DNA of 64,000 nt from the NCBI RefSeq assembly GCF_932526225.1, contig NC_064034.1, forward strand, positions 6,496,001 to 6,560,000, written 5' to 3'. The notes under the pieces are model-generated. The model made no database searches, was not told where the DNA came from, and saw nothing but the letters and a program-made list of their open reading frames with translations. Below, one piece after another: positions 27,701 to 37,286 of this stretch. Both the position numbers and the translations under genes were made by a program. The first letter of the stretch is position 1. Every line of letters begins with the position of its first letter. This DNA is from Nematostella vectensis (taxonomy: Eukaryota > Cnidaria > Anthozoa > Actiniaria > Edwardsiidae).

Positions 27701-30700
27701 CAATGTGGTACAAATTTCGCGTTTGTGGGAGGCAGGGGGAGGGAAAGATACTCACCAATGTGGTACAAATTTCGGGTTTGTGGCGGGCAGGGGGAGGGAA
27801 AGATACTCACCAATGTGGTACAAACTTCGCGTTTGTGGGGGGCAGGGGGGAGGGAAAGATATTCACCAATGTGGTACAAATTTCGCGTTTGTGGGAGGCA
27901 GGGGGAGGGAAAGATACTCACCAATGTGGTACAAATTTCGGGTTTGTTGGGGGCAGGGGGAGGGAAAGATACTCACCAATGTAGTACAAATTTCGCGTTT
28001 GTGGGAGGCAGGGGGAGGGAAAGATACTCACCAATGTGGTACAAATTTCGGGTTTGTGGGGGGCAGGGGGAGGGAAAGATACTCACCAATGTGGTACAAA
28101 TTTCGCGTTTGTGGGAGGCAGGGGGAGGGAAAGATACTCACCAATGTGATACAAATTTCGGGTATGTGGGGAGCAGAGGGGAGGGAAAGATACTCACCAA
28201 TGTGGTACAAATTTCGGGTTTGTCGAGACTGGCAGCCAGATGGAGTGGAGTGCGAGCACTTGCACTCTTGGCGTTAACATCGCAGTCAGACACCTTCAAA
28301 AGCACCTAATAGAAGAAAATTATACAGAAGCCATTAATACGTATTGTCATGTTTTTTTGATGGTCCGAAGTTAAAATATAACTCGGCCGGGACGACGCAT
28401 GCCATGCGAAAAATTGCGAGGAAGGATGAGAGAGGAGATCTTGTTTGGAATTAAATCTTCTTGGTTATTCATTCGGCACGAATTCAATATCGATATTATT
28501 GTTTTGAAATAAATAATATTCAACGACATGACCTATTTCTGGATATGTCACTGCGGGATCTTTCACTACCCAAAATGAAGCCCTTTACATATTTTAGTAT
28601 AGCACCTAGCGCGCATCTTCTTTTGAAATAAATCGATGAAAGTGTGACTTCTAAAATTTACATGATACAGAGGGAAACTAAAAGGACTTTCTTTTTTTGC
28701 TTTGAATATGAGATTCTTTCTTGTTCTTATCATGAGATTCTTTCTTGTTCTTGTTATGTTGTTAACCTCTCTCGCGCGTTCGTGTGTCGCTTTCTGGTAA
28801 ACCTGAGCTTTCCCAGGCAACATGTGGAAATATACACAAAATAGAATGCACAGCAACACAAGTATGATAATCTATATGTTCTTCGCATATAATGTTTCAT
28901 TGAAAAGAGAGAACGATTTTGCCTCGGCGCCATAATTGTGAGTGACTTCGCTTAGTTAATTTCATGCTTAGAAGTCATTAGGTACCTAAGCAACGACGAC
29001 GACAACGTATGAGCTACGACGGCATAAACAATGATAGATATGAATTGATTCAATAACAGCACGTGAAAATGCATTCTGTATGATTTATATGAATACATGA
29101 TAAAGAATGATTGTCTTTCCGTCATCGTTTGAAAATGATATTCATTTCCTGGGTCCAGCTTGAGATATACACACTATTCACTTTTTTCCAATAGATAATT
29201 ATGCTTCTTAAGGTTTGGTTTTACGAAGCGCAAGTCGAACGTATTAAGTTTCGATCCTCACTGATTACCGTTTACCTGATTTTGCTTATTGAGCGCAGTG
29301 TTTGGGATGATTCTCACTTGTTGCGTTTGCGCTTGCATTCTAATAAAAACCGCTCTATTATTTCTTAATTTCAGCGTCAATAAAGGTTCCGCAATAAGTT
29401 CTTTTACATACTTGAAAAAAAAAACTATTGAAAAAAACGACGCTCGTGCATTGCATGTATCTGTTCTTGTGAAATTCCATGAGAAATTATAAAAAATAGT
29501 CAATTACTGAATTAGCGTGCGCGTTACTAAGCTATTAGGTTTTCTAATATTTATTTGGAGAAATTGATATCGCTTATAGTGCGACTGATAGAAAATTGCT
29601 TTTAACTTTTTTTTAATAGTCAATTCGTTTTTACAGTGATTTAGGTATCACTTTGAGAAACGTATTGTTTAATCGGCACCATTAGTTAGTTTGTGTAGTC
29701 CCGCCAAAGTTGTTATACCTAACGTGCCGACACTCTAAAACAATGCGGAGCCAATTCACCGCCACGCTTTACAAGCCCGCACCACTGCAATCATCCTTTT
29801 GTTTCATAATAAGTTATGCAGCCCCTTTTCTTAGTTAGCCCTTTTAACGATTGGCCATAGAATTTTTACCGCCAAACGCGGCAAGGATTGAAGATTGCTA
29901 CGGAGGCGAACGATTTCAGACGCTTGCTTTCCACAGATCATGTCAGACTTCAACGGCGTACCGTCTAGCATTCCACCTGGCCAGGAAGGCTTCCTGGGTT
30001 ACTGGCCCCCACCAGTTCAGAACAAGGTGCCGAGGAAGCCATCATTTATGATGGATGATGTTATAGGAAATATCACTCAATATCACATGCCATCTACGGG
30101 TGGATCTACGGGGTCGTCTCCCACTGCCGACAGCTCCTCAGAGAACTCGGCAAGTCCAAGGCTTTCGCCTGTTCATCTTAACGAGTCACCACCCGAGAGC
30201 ACAGGTTTGTAAAACAAACACAAGCATTTTGCCGTAGCTTCTGTCAGACAACACACAAACATTGCCTTGCTTTGAACACAAACATACACTCTCGTGTGCT
30301 CCATGTAAAACTGCACAAACACACAATTGACGTATCACAAACATACAGATCGCAGTGTTTCTGCGTCAAACAACAACATACCATTGCCGTATCTTCGCTT
30401 CAACCAACACAAACATACGATTAACGTGTTTTAAGTAAAAAAAGCATGCTGTACATACAATCTCTGTGTCTTGAGTAAGTAACACCAACATGCGACTGCC
30501 GCTCTTAGAGTCCGTCAATGGTAACATGCACCTTGTATTACCCACGCATGTTATGAATTTATTCGTTTAGATAATAGAAGTTGGACGATAGCGTTGGTAG
30601 TTTGTCCCTTTTAGTTAACATGGTATTCGTTTAAAAATACAATCTTCACTAGACTGCCCGCAAATTGAATGTTTGTGTGTATTTACAGTTCATGATAAAA

Positions 30701-33621
30701 GAGTCTAGAAAATTATTTTTCAAAGTTTATTTCACCAGTAATTAACATTACATGGAGGTAACCTGAGGCTAAATTATTGTATTATGTTCGCTAAAGTTCT
30801 TTCTTGTTGTTTCAGCATGTTCTCCCGTACCCGCAGAGGATATCGCAGTCCCTAAAAAGAACCGTTCCTCGTTTTCCGCTGAACAAGTTTTCCGATTAGA
30901 AAAGACATTCGAACTCCAGCAATACCTCGGCACCAAGGAGCGCCAACAACTCGCGCTTGCTCTCAACATGACCGACAATCAGGTAAAGACGTGGTTCCAA
31001 AATAGACGCATGAAGCAAAAGCGAAAACGAGCCGAATTCACACAGCAGCACACCAAGATAGCCTATCTGAACAGTATATCACGTGATCTACAACCCGGTA
31101 TCCATGGATACCAGCCGCATCCGGCATACCCTCGTTACCAGGCTGCCTCGCCCCTAACGTACTTGGGATACACACCCGAGCCACCACCGCTTCACCGACC
31201 TCCGCTCCCACCGACATATTTCGAGAAGCCTAGTGCCGAGTTTCCTCAATCGCCCAATCTCTACCGAATGGGGCCTGGACCTGACGTAGCCCATCCAAGT
31301 GCTTCGCCGCTTGAGTATCCAGGCCTGCCACAGGGATTCCGAGAATACTCTTCTTTCGAGTCTACTCATCCGTTAAAACATAAGTGAAGCAAAAACGCGA
31401 ATATACGGCCAAAAGACAATCACGGGAAAATTTGTGATTGCAAAATTAACTACTTTAATTTTCCTGCATTTTGTAAATAATGGTTTCTTTATTGCTTTAT
31501 ATATATATATATTTTTATTTTACTTTCGAGTGTAATAAACGATATGCAAATGCCTTTATTCTTTGTTTGTTGCTGTGATCTGCTGGAATAAGTTTCCTGT
31601 ACATGGCCGAGTTTTTAACATTTGTTCCTTAGTAAAAAGGAAAAAAAATCAAAATTGGGGGGAAGGGGGGGGGGGGCTGACTGCGAGCCAACACATTATT
31701 GACTGCAATACATGGAGTGGCGAGACCGCGTGGTAAACGAAAAGGAGAATCGAACAATTTGAAAACTGGCCATGCACCAAACGGTTACGATAGGGCACGT
31801 CTACCCAGCATGCATTACGGGACACAAGTGATGTCTTACCTGCACGATCTCTTCGTTCCCGGCACGCACCGCGAAATGGAGTGGCGTATCATTTCTGTCG
31901 TCCCGGCAACCCACGTCAGCTCTACCATGACTTAGCAAGAGCTTGACCATACGCATATCGCCTTTAAGCACTGCGTTGTGAAGCGGCGTCCTACCAAACT
32001 GACCGGGCAAGTTGGCATCTAAGTCACATGACGCAAGCTATTAGACGGGCTACGTTATATTATTGCTTGAGATTTTAAAGCAAGATACTCACAAGGAAGC
32101 AAAACAAAAGTTAACAAATATATAGTGAAAAAATACGCACTTGAACAATATTTTGTCGTAAAAAATCCATCGGCTTATTCAAGCAACTTAAAAATCTTCT
32201 TGAAATTTTCGTTCATTAAATTTCGGACTTCAATCATTGGTTTGATTTTTTTTTCCAACTAAACATGGCAGCCAAGATGTGTAGAGCCCTTCCACGTGCG
32301 GAGAAAATAACACGACGGAAACTCACCGACTTTTCGGTCGAGAAATTTGGTCACAGTCACATGATCACCAGAAAGCACTGCTTTGTTTAGTATCTGAGGC
32401 TTGGATCCTCGCACCACTTTCTCGTCGCTATCATACTGTCAATCACAAATAAAGGCGGAGTTATACTGTCATTCACAAATAAAGGCGGAGGCATAATGTC
32501 ATTCACAAATAAAGGCGGAGTTATACTGTCATTCACAAATAAAGGCGGAGTTATACTGTCATTCACAAATAAAGGCGGGGTTATACTGTCATTCACAAAT
32601 AAAGGCGGAGTTATACTGTCATTCACAAATAGAGGCGGAGTTATACTGTCAAACACAAACAAAGGCGAAGTCAGACTGTTAATCATAAATAAAGGCGGAG
32701 TCATACTGTGAACCATAAATAAAAAAGGAGTCATACTGTGAATCACAAATAAAGAAGGAGTCATACTGTCAATCACAAATAAAGGCGGACTTATACTGTC
32801 AAACATAAATAATGGCGGAGTCATACTGTCAAACATAAATAAAGGCGGAGCCATAATGTCAATCATAAATAAAGGCGGAGCCATAATGTCAATCATAAAT
32901 AAAGGCGGAGTCATACTGTGAATCATAAATAAAGAAGGAGTCATACTGTCAATCACAAATAAAGGCGGACTTATACTGTCAAACATTAATAAAGGCGGAG
33001 TCATACTGTCAATCATAAATAAAGGCGGAGTCGTCAATCATAAATAACGGCTAAGTCATGTCTAATTAGCAGTCACTTTTCATAGGAAATCAATATGCAG
33101 CTCGTTCTAATTTCAGGTAATCTCGTTTTTGTTTGTTTCAGTAATAAATTTACCGTAAACTCCACTTGATTATCAATAATCATATGATAAACACACAAAA
33201 AAAATCCGGCTACCGGGGTTGTTATTTTTATTTTTTGTTTGGCTCCAAGAACGAATCAAAAGGATCTATTTAAAATTTAAATAATATCATTTGCATCCCT
33301 TTTAGAGAGGCACTAAAACATTCGTCCAGAGTCGGGAACTTTTGGTCTTAAGTCTCCCCAACTCCCTCCTCGCTCGCTTATTACCTTTTCATCCATAGAG
33401 CTTATGCTATCATTTTCGAATGCGTCCACAGCATCCAGACGATCGTAGGACATGTGAATCCCCACGAGCGTTTGTCGTCTTTCCACGTGTCGCTTTCGCA
33501 AACTCTCCATCAGCAGTCTGGTTTCGGGGTCCAGGTCCCGCTCGGCCTCTCCATTCAGCCCTTCGCTATAAAGAGGGTTCTCAATGATCGAGGATTTATT
33601 GTCTTTCTCTGAATCGTTCAT
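3771..33621 (-). CDS. TRPA: TRPA-type transient receptor potential channel (29 exons)
   Basis: Ankyrin-rich cation channel of the TRPA family, whose members act in chemical, thermal or noxious sensing at the plasma membrane. Exons in transcript order: 33385-33621, 32327-32435, 31840-32018, 28198-28305, 21634-21742, 21148-21245, 20738-20785, 19364-19549, 16889-17077, 16077-16163, 15674-15759, 15184-15345, 13712-13826, 13360-13529, 13005-13089, 12404-12460, 12263-12334, 11492-11562, 10212-10368, 10017-10049, 9847-9927, 9303-9469, 8478-8538, 6783-6848, 6285-6461, 5711-5779, 4540-4650, 4166-4284, 3771-3969. They sum to 3408 nt with every phase matching, so 1135 residues, close to the usual TRPA1 length. 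Residues 1-79 are a polar N-terminus, about 110-630 ankyrin repeats (TPLH motifs), about 720-975 the membrane domain and pore, followed by VGLAVGDI and an acidic, possibly coiled-coil tail. The start has a reasonable AAAATG context. The exact subfamily is uncertain, and the 33-nt exon 20 is the least certain exon. Confidence 0.9.
4651..5290. repeat. 36-bp minisatellite containing TRPA 3' splice site (intron 26)
   Basis: About 17 copies of a unit of roughly 36 bp. Read on the - strand, each contains CTCTAG followed by GTCGACATG, matching the authentic acceptor and first codons of exon 27 (CCATAG then GTTGACATG). The last unit runs without a gap into exon 27, so the first coding bases of the exon lie within a repeat unit. 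Confidence 0.85.
6918..7198. mobile_element. Dispersed repeat copy (TRPA intron 23)
   Basis: One of three related copies in the window; the others are near 21308-21545 and 61591-61690. They share an end reading GGTCTGGTACCGAG and the phrase TTTAGTTTCTTTTCAGA. This copy lies in the opposite orientation to the other two. It probably belongs to a non-autonomous transposon family, and no transposase is visible. Confidence 0.55.
7733..7855. mobile_element. MITE-like hairpin element (TRPA intron 23)
   Basis: Terminal inverted repeats of about 36 bp start GATATCGGCGGATAATGTCC on the left and are mirrored by GACATTATCCGACGATATC on the right, with about 50 bp between. The short length and palindromic form fit a miniature inverted-repeat transposable element. 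Confidence 0.6.
8668..8776. mobile_element. MITE-like inverted repeat (TRPA intron 22)
   Basis: The inverted arms read AACCCGGTGTTATTATAGC on the left and GCTATAAAAACACCGGGC on the right, flanked by matching ATGCA-type ends. A short non-coding palindrome, probably a decayed MITE. Confidence 0.45.
8935..9290. repeat. 40-bp minisatellite at TRPA exon-22 donor (intron 22)
   Basis: About nine copies of a 40-bp unit (+ strand core ACGCCCATGCACGGGGCT). The array starts at the exon 22 donor: the first 39 intron bases, from the authentic GTAAAA, align with a unit, and their second half is nearly identical to it. Later units begin GTATTC, which is only a weak donor. Confidence 0.8.
11640..12255. repeat. 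29-bp minisatellite from TRPA exon-17 donor (intron 17)
   Basis: About 20 copies of a 29-30 bp unit that fill most of intron 17. On the - strand each reads CTGTAG then GTAACATACACCTCATC. The authentic intron start reads GTGACATGCACTTTATTTG and is followed by GAATACAAC. The last array copy is likewise followed by GAATACAAC, so the array appears to have grown from the donor-side sequence. Confidence 0.8.
13912..14515. mobile_element. Inverted-repeat element with internal tandem repeat (TRPA intron 12)
   Basis: The ends are inverted: AGACGGGGTGCTCGAC near 13961 is mirrored by GTCGAGCACCCCCGTCT near 14460, with G and C runs outside them. Inside, near 14020-14230, about four tandem units of about 53 bp carry the phrase CTGCTATCTTTTAGGGG. 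This looks like a non-autonomous DNA transposon with an internal minisatellite. Confidence 0.55.
15027..15060. repeat. CGT microsatellite
   Basis: A short (GTC)n tract with one interruption, within TRPA intron 12. Confidence 0.85.
16409..16552. repeat. 70-bp tandem duplication (TRPA intron 9)
   Basis: Two almost identical adjacent copies of about 70 bp, each with CAGTATAACATGCAACATTC and ending CATAAGGGTTCCCATG. The high identity implies a recent duplication. Confidence 0.85.
17480..19330. repeat. 39-bp minisatellite, about 47 copies (TRPA intron 8)
   Basis: A long array of a 38-40 bp unit (TGTAACTAGCATAGCTTTGG followed by CGCTTAGGAAGGCCTAT). It begins about 45 bp inside the intron after exon 8. 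Unlike the arrays in introns 1, 4, 17 and 26, its unit does not resemble the adjacent exon or donor. Variants lacking two bases (CGCTAGG against CGCTTAGG) are interspersed. Confidence 0.95.
20297..20376. mobile_element. Short hairpin element (TRPA intron 7)
   Basis: GTACTTCATGTGGCCATCAA on the left is mirrored by TGATGGCTACATGAAGTAC on the right, about 80 bp in all. A related end (TGATGGCTACATGAAGTATC) occurs near 37132-37153, so this is a dispersed MITE-like family. Confidence 0.55.
21308..21545. mobile_element. Dispersed repeat copy (TRPA intron 5)
   Basis: Related to the copies near 6918-7198 and 61591-61690. It starts with GGTCTGGTACCGAGGAATTT. The implied peptides of this and the 6.9-kb copy are similar near LRKL-ELYS, but no complete protein is present. 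Confidence 0.5.
21743..22034. repeat. 41-bp minisatellite resembling the exon-5 3' splice region
   Basis: About seven copies of a unit of roughly 35-46 bp. On the - strand units read CGATTATCGTTATTTTGTAG, matching the authentic exon-5 acceptor tract CGATTATTGTTTTTATTAG. The unit nearest the exon contains the real acceptor. The array abuts the donor-derived array at 22035 with no unrelated DNA between. Confidence 0.75.
22035..28197. repeat. 56-bp minisatellite, about 110 copies of the exon-4 end plus 5' splice site
   Basis: About 6.2 kb of a 55-57 bp unit. On the - strand each unit reads CAAACCCGAAATTTGTACCA then CATTG, GTGAGTATC and a C-rich tract. The first 25 bases equal the last 25 bases of TRPA exon 4, and GTGAGTATC is its authentic donor, so the array multiplies an exon end with its splice donor. 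Variants include CGCGTTTG for CGGGTTTG and GATACA for GGTACA. Blocks are duplicated at about 942 bp and 1772 bp spacing. The very long + strand frames across it are by-products. Confidence 0.95.
29940..31387 (+). CDS. NK-like homeobox transcription factor, Vent/Bar type (2 exons)
   Basis: Exons 29940-30204 and 30816-31387 (donor ACAG/GTTTGT, acceptor TTGTTTCAG) join in phase to give 278 residues. The homeodomain (about residues 100-160) starts PKKNRSSF and ends RRMKQKRKR. It has the expected L16, F20, W48, F49, N51 and R53, Gln at position 50 and Thr at position 47. The string LEKTF with YLG and ER in helices 1-2, and [12 protein letters not shown] in helix 3, resembles Vent and Bar-related NKL homeodomains. 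Vent is the closest I can recall, but Bsx or another NKL member is possible. The rest is Pro, Ser and Tyr rich, as in regulatory tails. The protein should act in the nucleus as a sequence-specific regulator. The gene lies in TRPA intron 3 on the opposite strand. AATAAA at 31534-31539 is a good polyadenylation signal. Confidence 0.9.
31534..31539 (+). terminator. Polyadenylation signal of the homeobox gene
   Basis: Canonical AATAAA about 147 bp after the stop codon, in an AT-rich stretch. Confidence 0.65.
32436..33050. repeat. 30-bp minisatellite containing TRPA 3' splice site (intron 1)
   Basis: About 20 copies of a 30-bp unit. On the - strand each reads TTTATTTGTGATTGACAG then TATGA and a short C-rich tract. 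The exon 2 acceptor is TTTATTTGTGATTGACAG followed by TATGATAGC, so the authentic acceptor and first exon bases are the final unit. A minority of units have ATT in place of the AG and are dead as acceptors. The 216-codon - strand frame across it is in a different phase from the exon and is not a gene. Confidence 0.9.
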
Positions 33622-34490
33622 TTTGCCGAGTCGTCTCGAAGAGAAAGCGTGGCAGGAGTCTGTAACAAAAGGAATGAATATATAAATATCTGAATATAAT
33701 GCATAGCAAATGACTTTTTAAAGATTTTTATTAACATCTTTGTCTCCCTTGTGTTTGCGATGCTGAAGAGGAGGGCGTAAGGGGGAAGCGAAAACTGTAA
33801 AAGAAAAACGCACAGAAACCGCACAAAAACACTAAAAACCGCACAACCGTCAAAATAAGTCAATAACCGTAAACCGCGCAGTCTAGAGAAACCGCAATAC
33901 CGCGGAAGAAAATACGAAAAACCGCGTCAGACTTAAGGCAAAACCGCATTACCGCAAACCCTTACGGCCCCTCCTTTTGTTTCAGAGATGATGTGACTTG
34001 CATACTTAGACTCGATTCGATGTCAGCTAATGATATTCCTTGAACAACTGTCTACAGGGTTAGCATAGTAGGGTAAGTGTTTGGTCGTTTCGTCAGTATG
34101 GTTTTAATACCAGGATAACTAAAATTGCATAGCCTTCAAAATTGTAAGGGTATATTGGCCACAGGTACTTCGTCATGAAGACGCTCTATCGTGCTTAGCT
34201 TGACTTGTCAGTAACAGAAAAACGTGAGAGAACCGCGATAAAGTTCTATACGATCGGTACAACCGGGAGCGGTGAATCGTATTAATTAAACCTACAAAGG
34301 AACAAAAGTACAAAAGCCCTATTGATATAGGTAAATGTCGTAAAATTTTGAGTTTTGATAAAAATAATGAGCAAAAGTACTGCATATAAAGTATTGCATA
34401 TGAAATACCGTGGAGATCCTACGGTGTTCTTACCTGCAACTCGTGAGTTTGATTGAGTCTACTCCATGCTCGTTCATGTGAAGTGATGGT
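33622..34490 (-). promoter_or_regulatory. Possible 5' leader of the TRPA gene
   Basis: Upstream of the TRPA start codon on the - strand, TTTTGTTACAG followed by ACTCCTGCC (about 33661) looks like an acceptor. TTGCAG followed by GTAAGAAC (about 34436) looks like a strong donor. Together they suggest a non-coding first exon near 34436-34490 spliced into exon 1. This is inference from splice-site quality only. Confidence 0.3.
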
Positions 34491-34805
34491 TTTTTAAATG
34501 CAGTGGAATTTGCATTGTCATTGGGCCGTGGCGTGTTTATATTATAGTGAATTAGATTCCATTTTTTTCCGGAATGCCGGTAAGTAAACTTTTGTTTCGG
34601 AATTTTCGGCGTGACTTTGACTTGTGATTTTGATCGAGTCTACTCGATGCTCGTTAGGAACTTCATGTGAAGTGATAATTTTTTGAATGCAGTAAAATTT
34701 CATTGTCATTGGGCCGTGGCGTGTTAATATAGATATTTAATAGATTCCATTTTTTTTCCGGAATGCCGGTAAAGAAAAGTTTATTCAGGATTTTTGGTGC
34801 GATCT
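34436..34805. repeat. 180-bp tandem duplication
   Basis: Two diverged adjacent copies of about 180 bp sharing TTGTCATTGGGCCGTGGCGT and TTCCGGAATGCCGGTAA, upstream of TRPA and overlapping its possible leader. They may be a tandem pair of short transposon copies. Confidence 0.7.
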
Positions 34806-35064
34806 ATATGCTTCTGTACAGAGACAGATTGTTTATTAGCTACCCTGATTGAGAGGAAAGGGAAGATTCCAACACCTTAACCCCGAAAACCGGCATTTGT
34901 TTTATATTTTCATTACAAACATACGAGAGCACACTTGTTTTCGGCAAAGAAAAATTGAGATGGACAAAGATATATGTGTACGTGTGTATTTTTGCGTCAC
35001 TTTAGTTTCTCGATCGCGAAATCGCGAAAATAAAGTGACGGCTTTGGGTTGAAGGTAAACCGTT

Positions 35065-35290
35065 TAATAAAGCCCCGTGCAAACTTGCTCGTGAGACGCT
35101 GGCCCAGCGATGCTGGCGCAGTTTGAACACCGTGTTGGGAGGTGCTGGCTGGTGCTGGCGAGTGTTGGCGAAATTTTGATTGAGCTCAAACATTTGGCCA
35201 GCACTTCGCCAGCATTTCCTTTGTCTCCTGGTCATTCGAGCACACCACAGCGTAGCTGGCGCAGTTTGCACACAAACCTAACAATGCTCT
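35065..35290. mobile_element. MITE copy 1
   Basis: Starts AAAGCCCCGTGCAAACTTGC and holds several GCTGGCG-type phrases. It is related, in inverted orientation, to the element at 36688-36923. The right end (GCTGGCGCAGTTTGCACAC) is an imperfect inverse of the left. Confidence 0.65.
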
Positions 35291-35589
35291 TTAATCTTTA
35301 ATGGTGAATGCTTATAGTAATAATATATTAATATTACAATTGATGGGGAGCAGTGTCTCGATCGTATTTACATTCGGTTAAACTAGCCTTGAATACACCT
35401 ACAGAGTCAGCCTCAAAGGCTTCTGTTGGGGGGGAGTCTCATTTTGAGATGGTTCTGATGAAGAATAAATGGTGGAAGGCGTTTATTGAGCCTCCGAGCT
35501 GCGTAAAACGCTTAGCATGGCCCCTTGTCTTTGTACTTCTCTTAGTTAGCTCCTCGGGGAAGAGTTTGGACTAAACCATTTTCAATCTT

Positions 35590-36300
35590 AAAGAACATTT
35601 CCAAATCCTTAACCATGCGGCGATCTTAGAGGAGGGGCAAAGGAAAGGACTTAATCATCTCGCTAACGCTACTCGATCGGCGGTAGTCGCCATACACAAA
35701 GCGGGCTGCACGTTTCTGGACCGACTCGATGTTATCTATGTTTCTTTGTGTGTGTGGCGACCAGGCTAGAGTGGCGTACTCCAACATTGTCCTTACTAGG
35801 GTGAGGTAAGCGCGCTGTTTCACTGCCTTAGAGCAGCAAGCGAGGTTCCTCTGGGGGACTTCAAGTACTCTGCTAACCTTTTCAACCTTTAGTGTATCGT
35901 TTCGACCAATTCAGGGAATGCGATATGTACACACAAAGATATTATCGGTAGGGGGACTCTACAGATACAATACTGATGAGGTGAGGGGGACCTCTTGAGG
36001 ATAATGGAAATTACCATAAACTTTATAGGAGCAAACGTCATCTGCCTGTTGCTAGCCCAGGCCTCAAGGGAATTAAGATCAGACTAGAGCAGAGCATACT
36101 CTGGAGAGTTAATAATGCGAAAGATGACACAATCATCAGCGAACAGTTAAATCCCTGAGGTTACTCTGGCCGGAATGTCATTCACAAATAACAGAAACTA
36201 CGTTGGTCCTAGTACAGTCCCCTAAGGTACCCCAAATAGTACGGTAGAAGCATTAGTGATATCTTGTAAAGTCTTCAGTTTGTAAGTAAAAACCGGTACC
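35590..36300 (-). mobile_element. Degenerate LINE reverse transcriptase fragment
   Basis: On the - strand, broken frames give non-LTR reverse transcriptase motifs in order: GVP-GTVLGPT (Gln replaced by a stop), FLLFVNDIP, LFADDCVIF (catalytic ADD), and near 35626-35823 the C-terminal RT block with LVRTMLEYATLAWSPHTQ and VQKRAARFV. Stops and frameshifts show it is dead. Confidence 0.75.
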
Positions 36301-36687
36301 TCCCCCAGCCAAATGGTCAGAGTGGTCATAGTTGGTCTAACACCCAAAAATAACGGTTACGGTGATAGAACCCGCTGTTACAACACAATCCCACGTGCTA
36401 CTTACTATCAGATAAAAATTAACTGTTTGTTATCGTCCTCTTGTCACGCTATAATATCAGGAGACGAAATTAAACCCAAATTTAACCGGAATCTAAAGGA
36501 ATCGTGGATTGCCTTAAACACAAGTAAAATGGTGGGTTCTTGGTTTGTCTTTGGTTCCTCATTCATCAAACGCCAGTCAAGCGTGAACTTATTACTCAAC
36601 ATGCTGGCCATGTGTTGGGGCAGTTTGCACAGGGCTTCACCTTTATGGAAACGCCTTGTTTATTTAGTCCTCTAATTACATATCGTA

Positions 36688-36923
36688 CCGTAAAGCCCTG
36701 TGCAAACTGCTCCAGCATCCGCCAGCATTGCTGGGTTTGTGTGCTAACTGCGCCAGCAAAGCTGTGCTATGCTCGAATTGCCTCGAGACAAAGGAGATGC
36801 TGGCCAAAAGTTTGGACTAAATCAAAATTTCGCCAGCACCTCCCAACACGGTGTTCAAACTGCGCCAACATTGCTGGGCCAACGCCTTATCAGCGATGCT
36901 GGGGCAGTTTGCACGGGGCTTTA
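36688..36923. mobile_element. MITE copy 2 with intact terminal inverted repeats
   Basis: Ends TAAAGCCCTGTGCAAACTGC and GCAGTTTGCACGGGGCTTTA are inverse of each other. The 236-bp interior is non-coding and also palindromic in parts. Together with copy 1 it flanks the LINE remnant. Confidence 0.75.
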
Positions 36924-37286
36924 GGGGTTGAGTTGAGCAATTCTAAACTGTATTTATACAATTCTAAAGATTGGAACAAAATTTAGCCCAGCTTTTTTTT
37001 GTTACGCAAGTTGTTATTTTTGATGATTGCACATGTCACTGTAACTCATTTGTAGTCTGAAGAAGGCAGGCACTGCCCTGCGAAATATTATTCTAAAATC
37101 TGCGTTGTTATTTAATCTTTTAATTAACTATATTGATGGCTACATGAAGTATCAACGCAACGTGAAACGAGACATGTATCGCTGTCATTTGATCGCTAGC
37201 CCGCTAGATCTGAATTGTATACCCTTTAATAATCTAAAACCACCGCTCCATTTACGTCGACTAAAATTCGACTTTGGCGCATACAG

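Larger units (their letters stand above)
12263..32018 (-). other. TRPA ankyrin-repeat and pre-S1 region (exons 3-17)
   Basis: These exons encode a continuous chain of roughly 14 ankyrin units. Clear ones read GRTPLHNAV (exon 3), NDTPLHFAV (3), RTPLHLAAS (4), GSTLLHLAV (6), [10 protein letters not shown] (8), GSTPLHNAA (8), VTPLMLAAS (9), FAPPHYAAK (10), ATPLHVAAR (11), RTPLHYAAA (12), RTPLHEAAI (13) and NTALHLAAI (14). Repeat units run across exon junctions without break, which supports the model. Exon 7 is only 48 nt and supplies the second helix of one repeat. Exons 15-17 carry the family's linker before S1, with a WREVM motif and a KMPDVME motif. Confidence 0.85.

Noticed and set aside
17480-28197. 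Resemblance of the regular arrays to CRISPR
   Set aside because: Units are contiguous with no unique spacers, and the genome is eukaryotic.
32387-33037. 216-codon - strand frame of [10 protein letters not shown]-like repeats
   Set aside because: A by-product of the 30-bp acceptor array. It runs through TRPA exon 2 in the wrong frame.
35626-35823. 65-codon - strand frame as a host gene
   Set aside because: It carries LINE reverse transcriptase C-terminal motifs and is continuous with other RT fragments.
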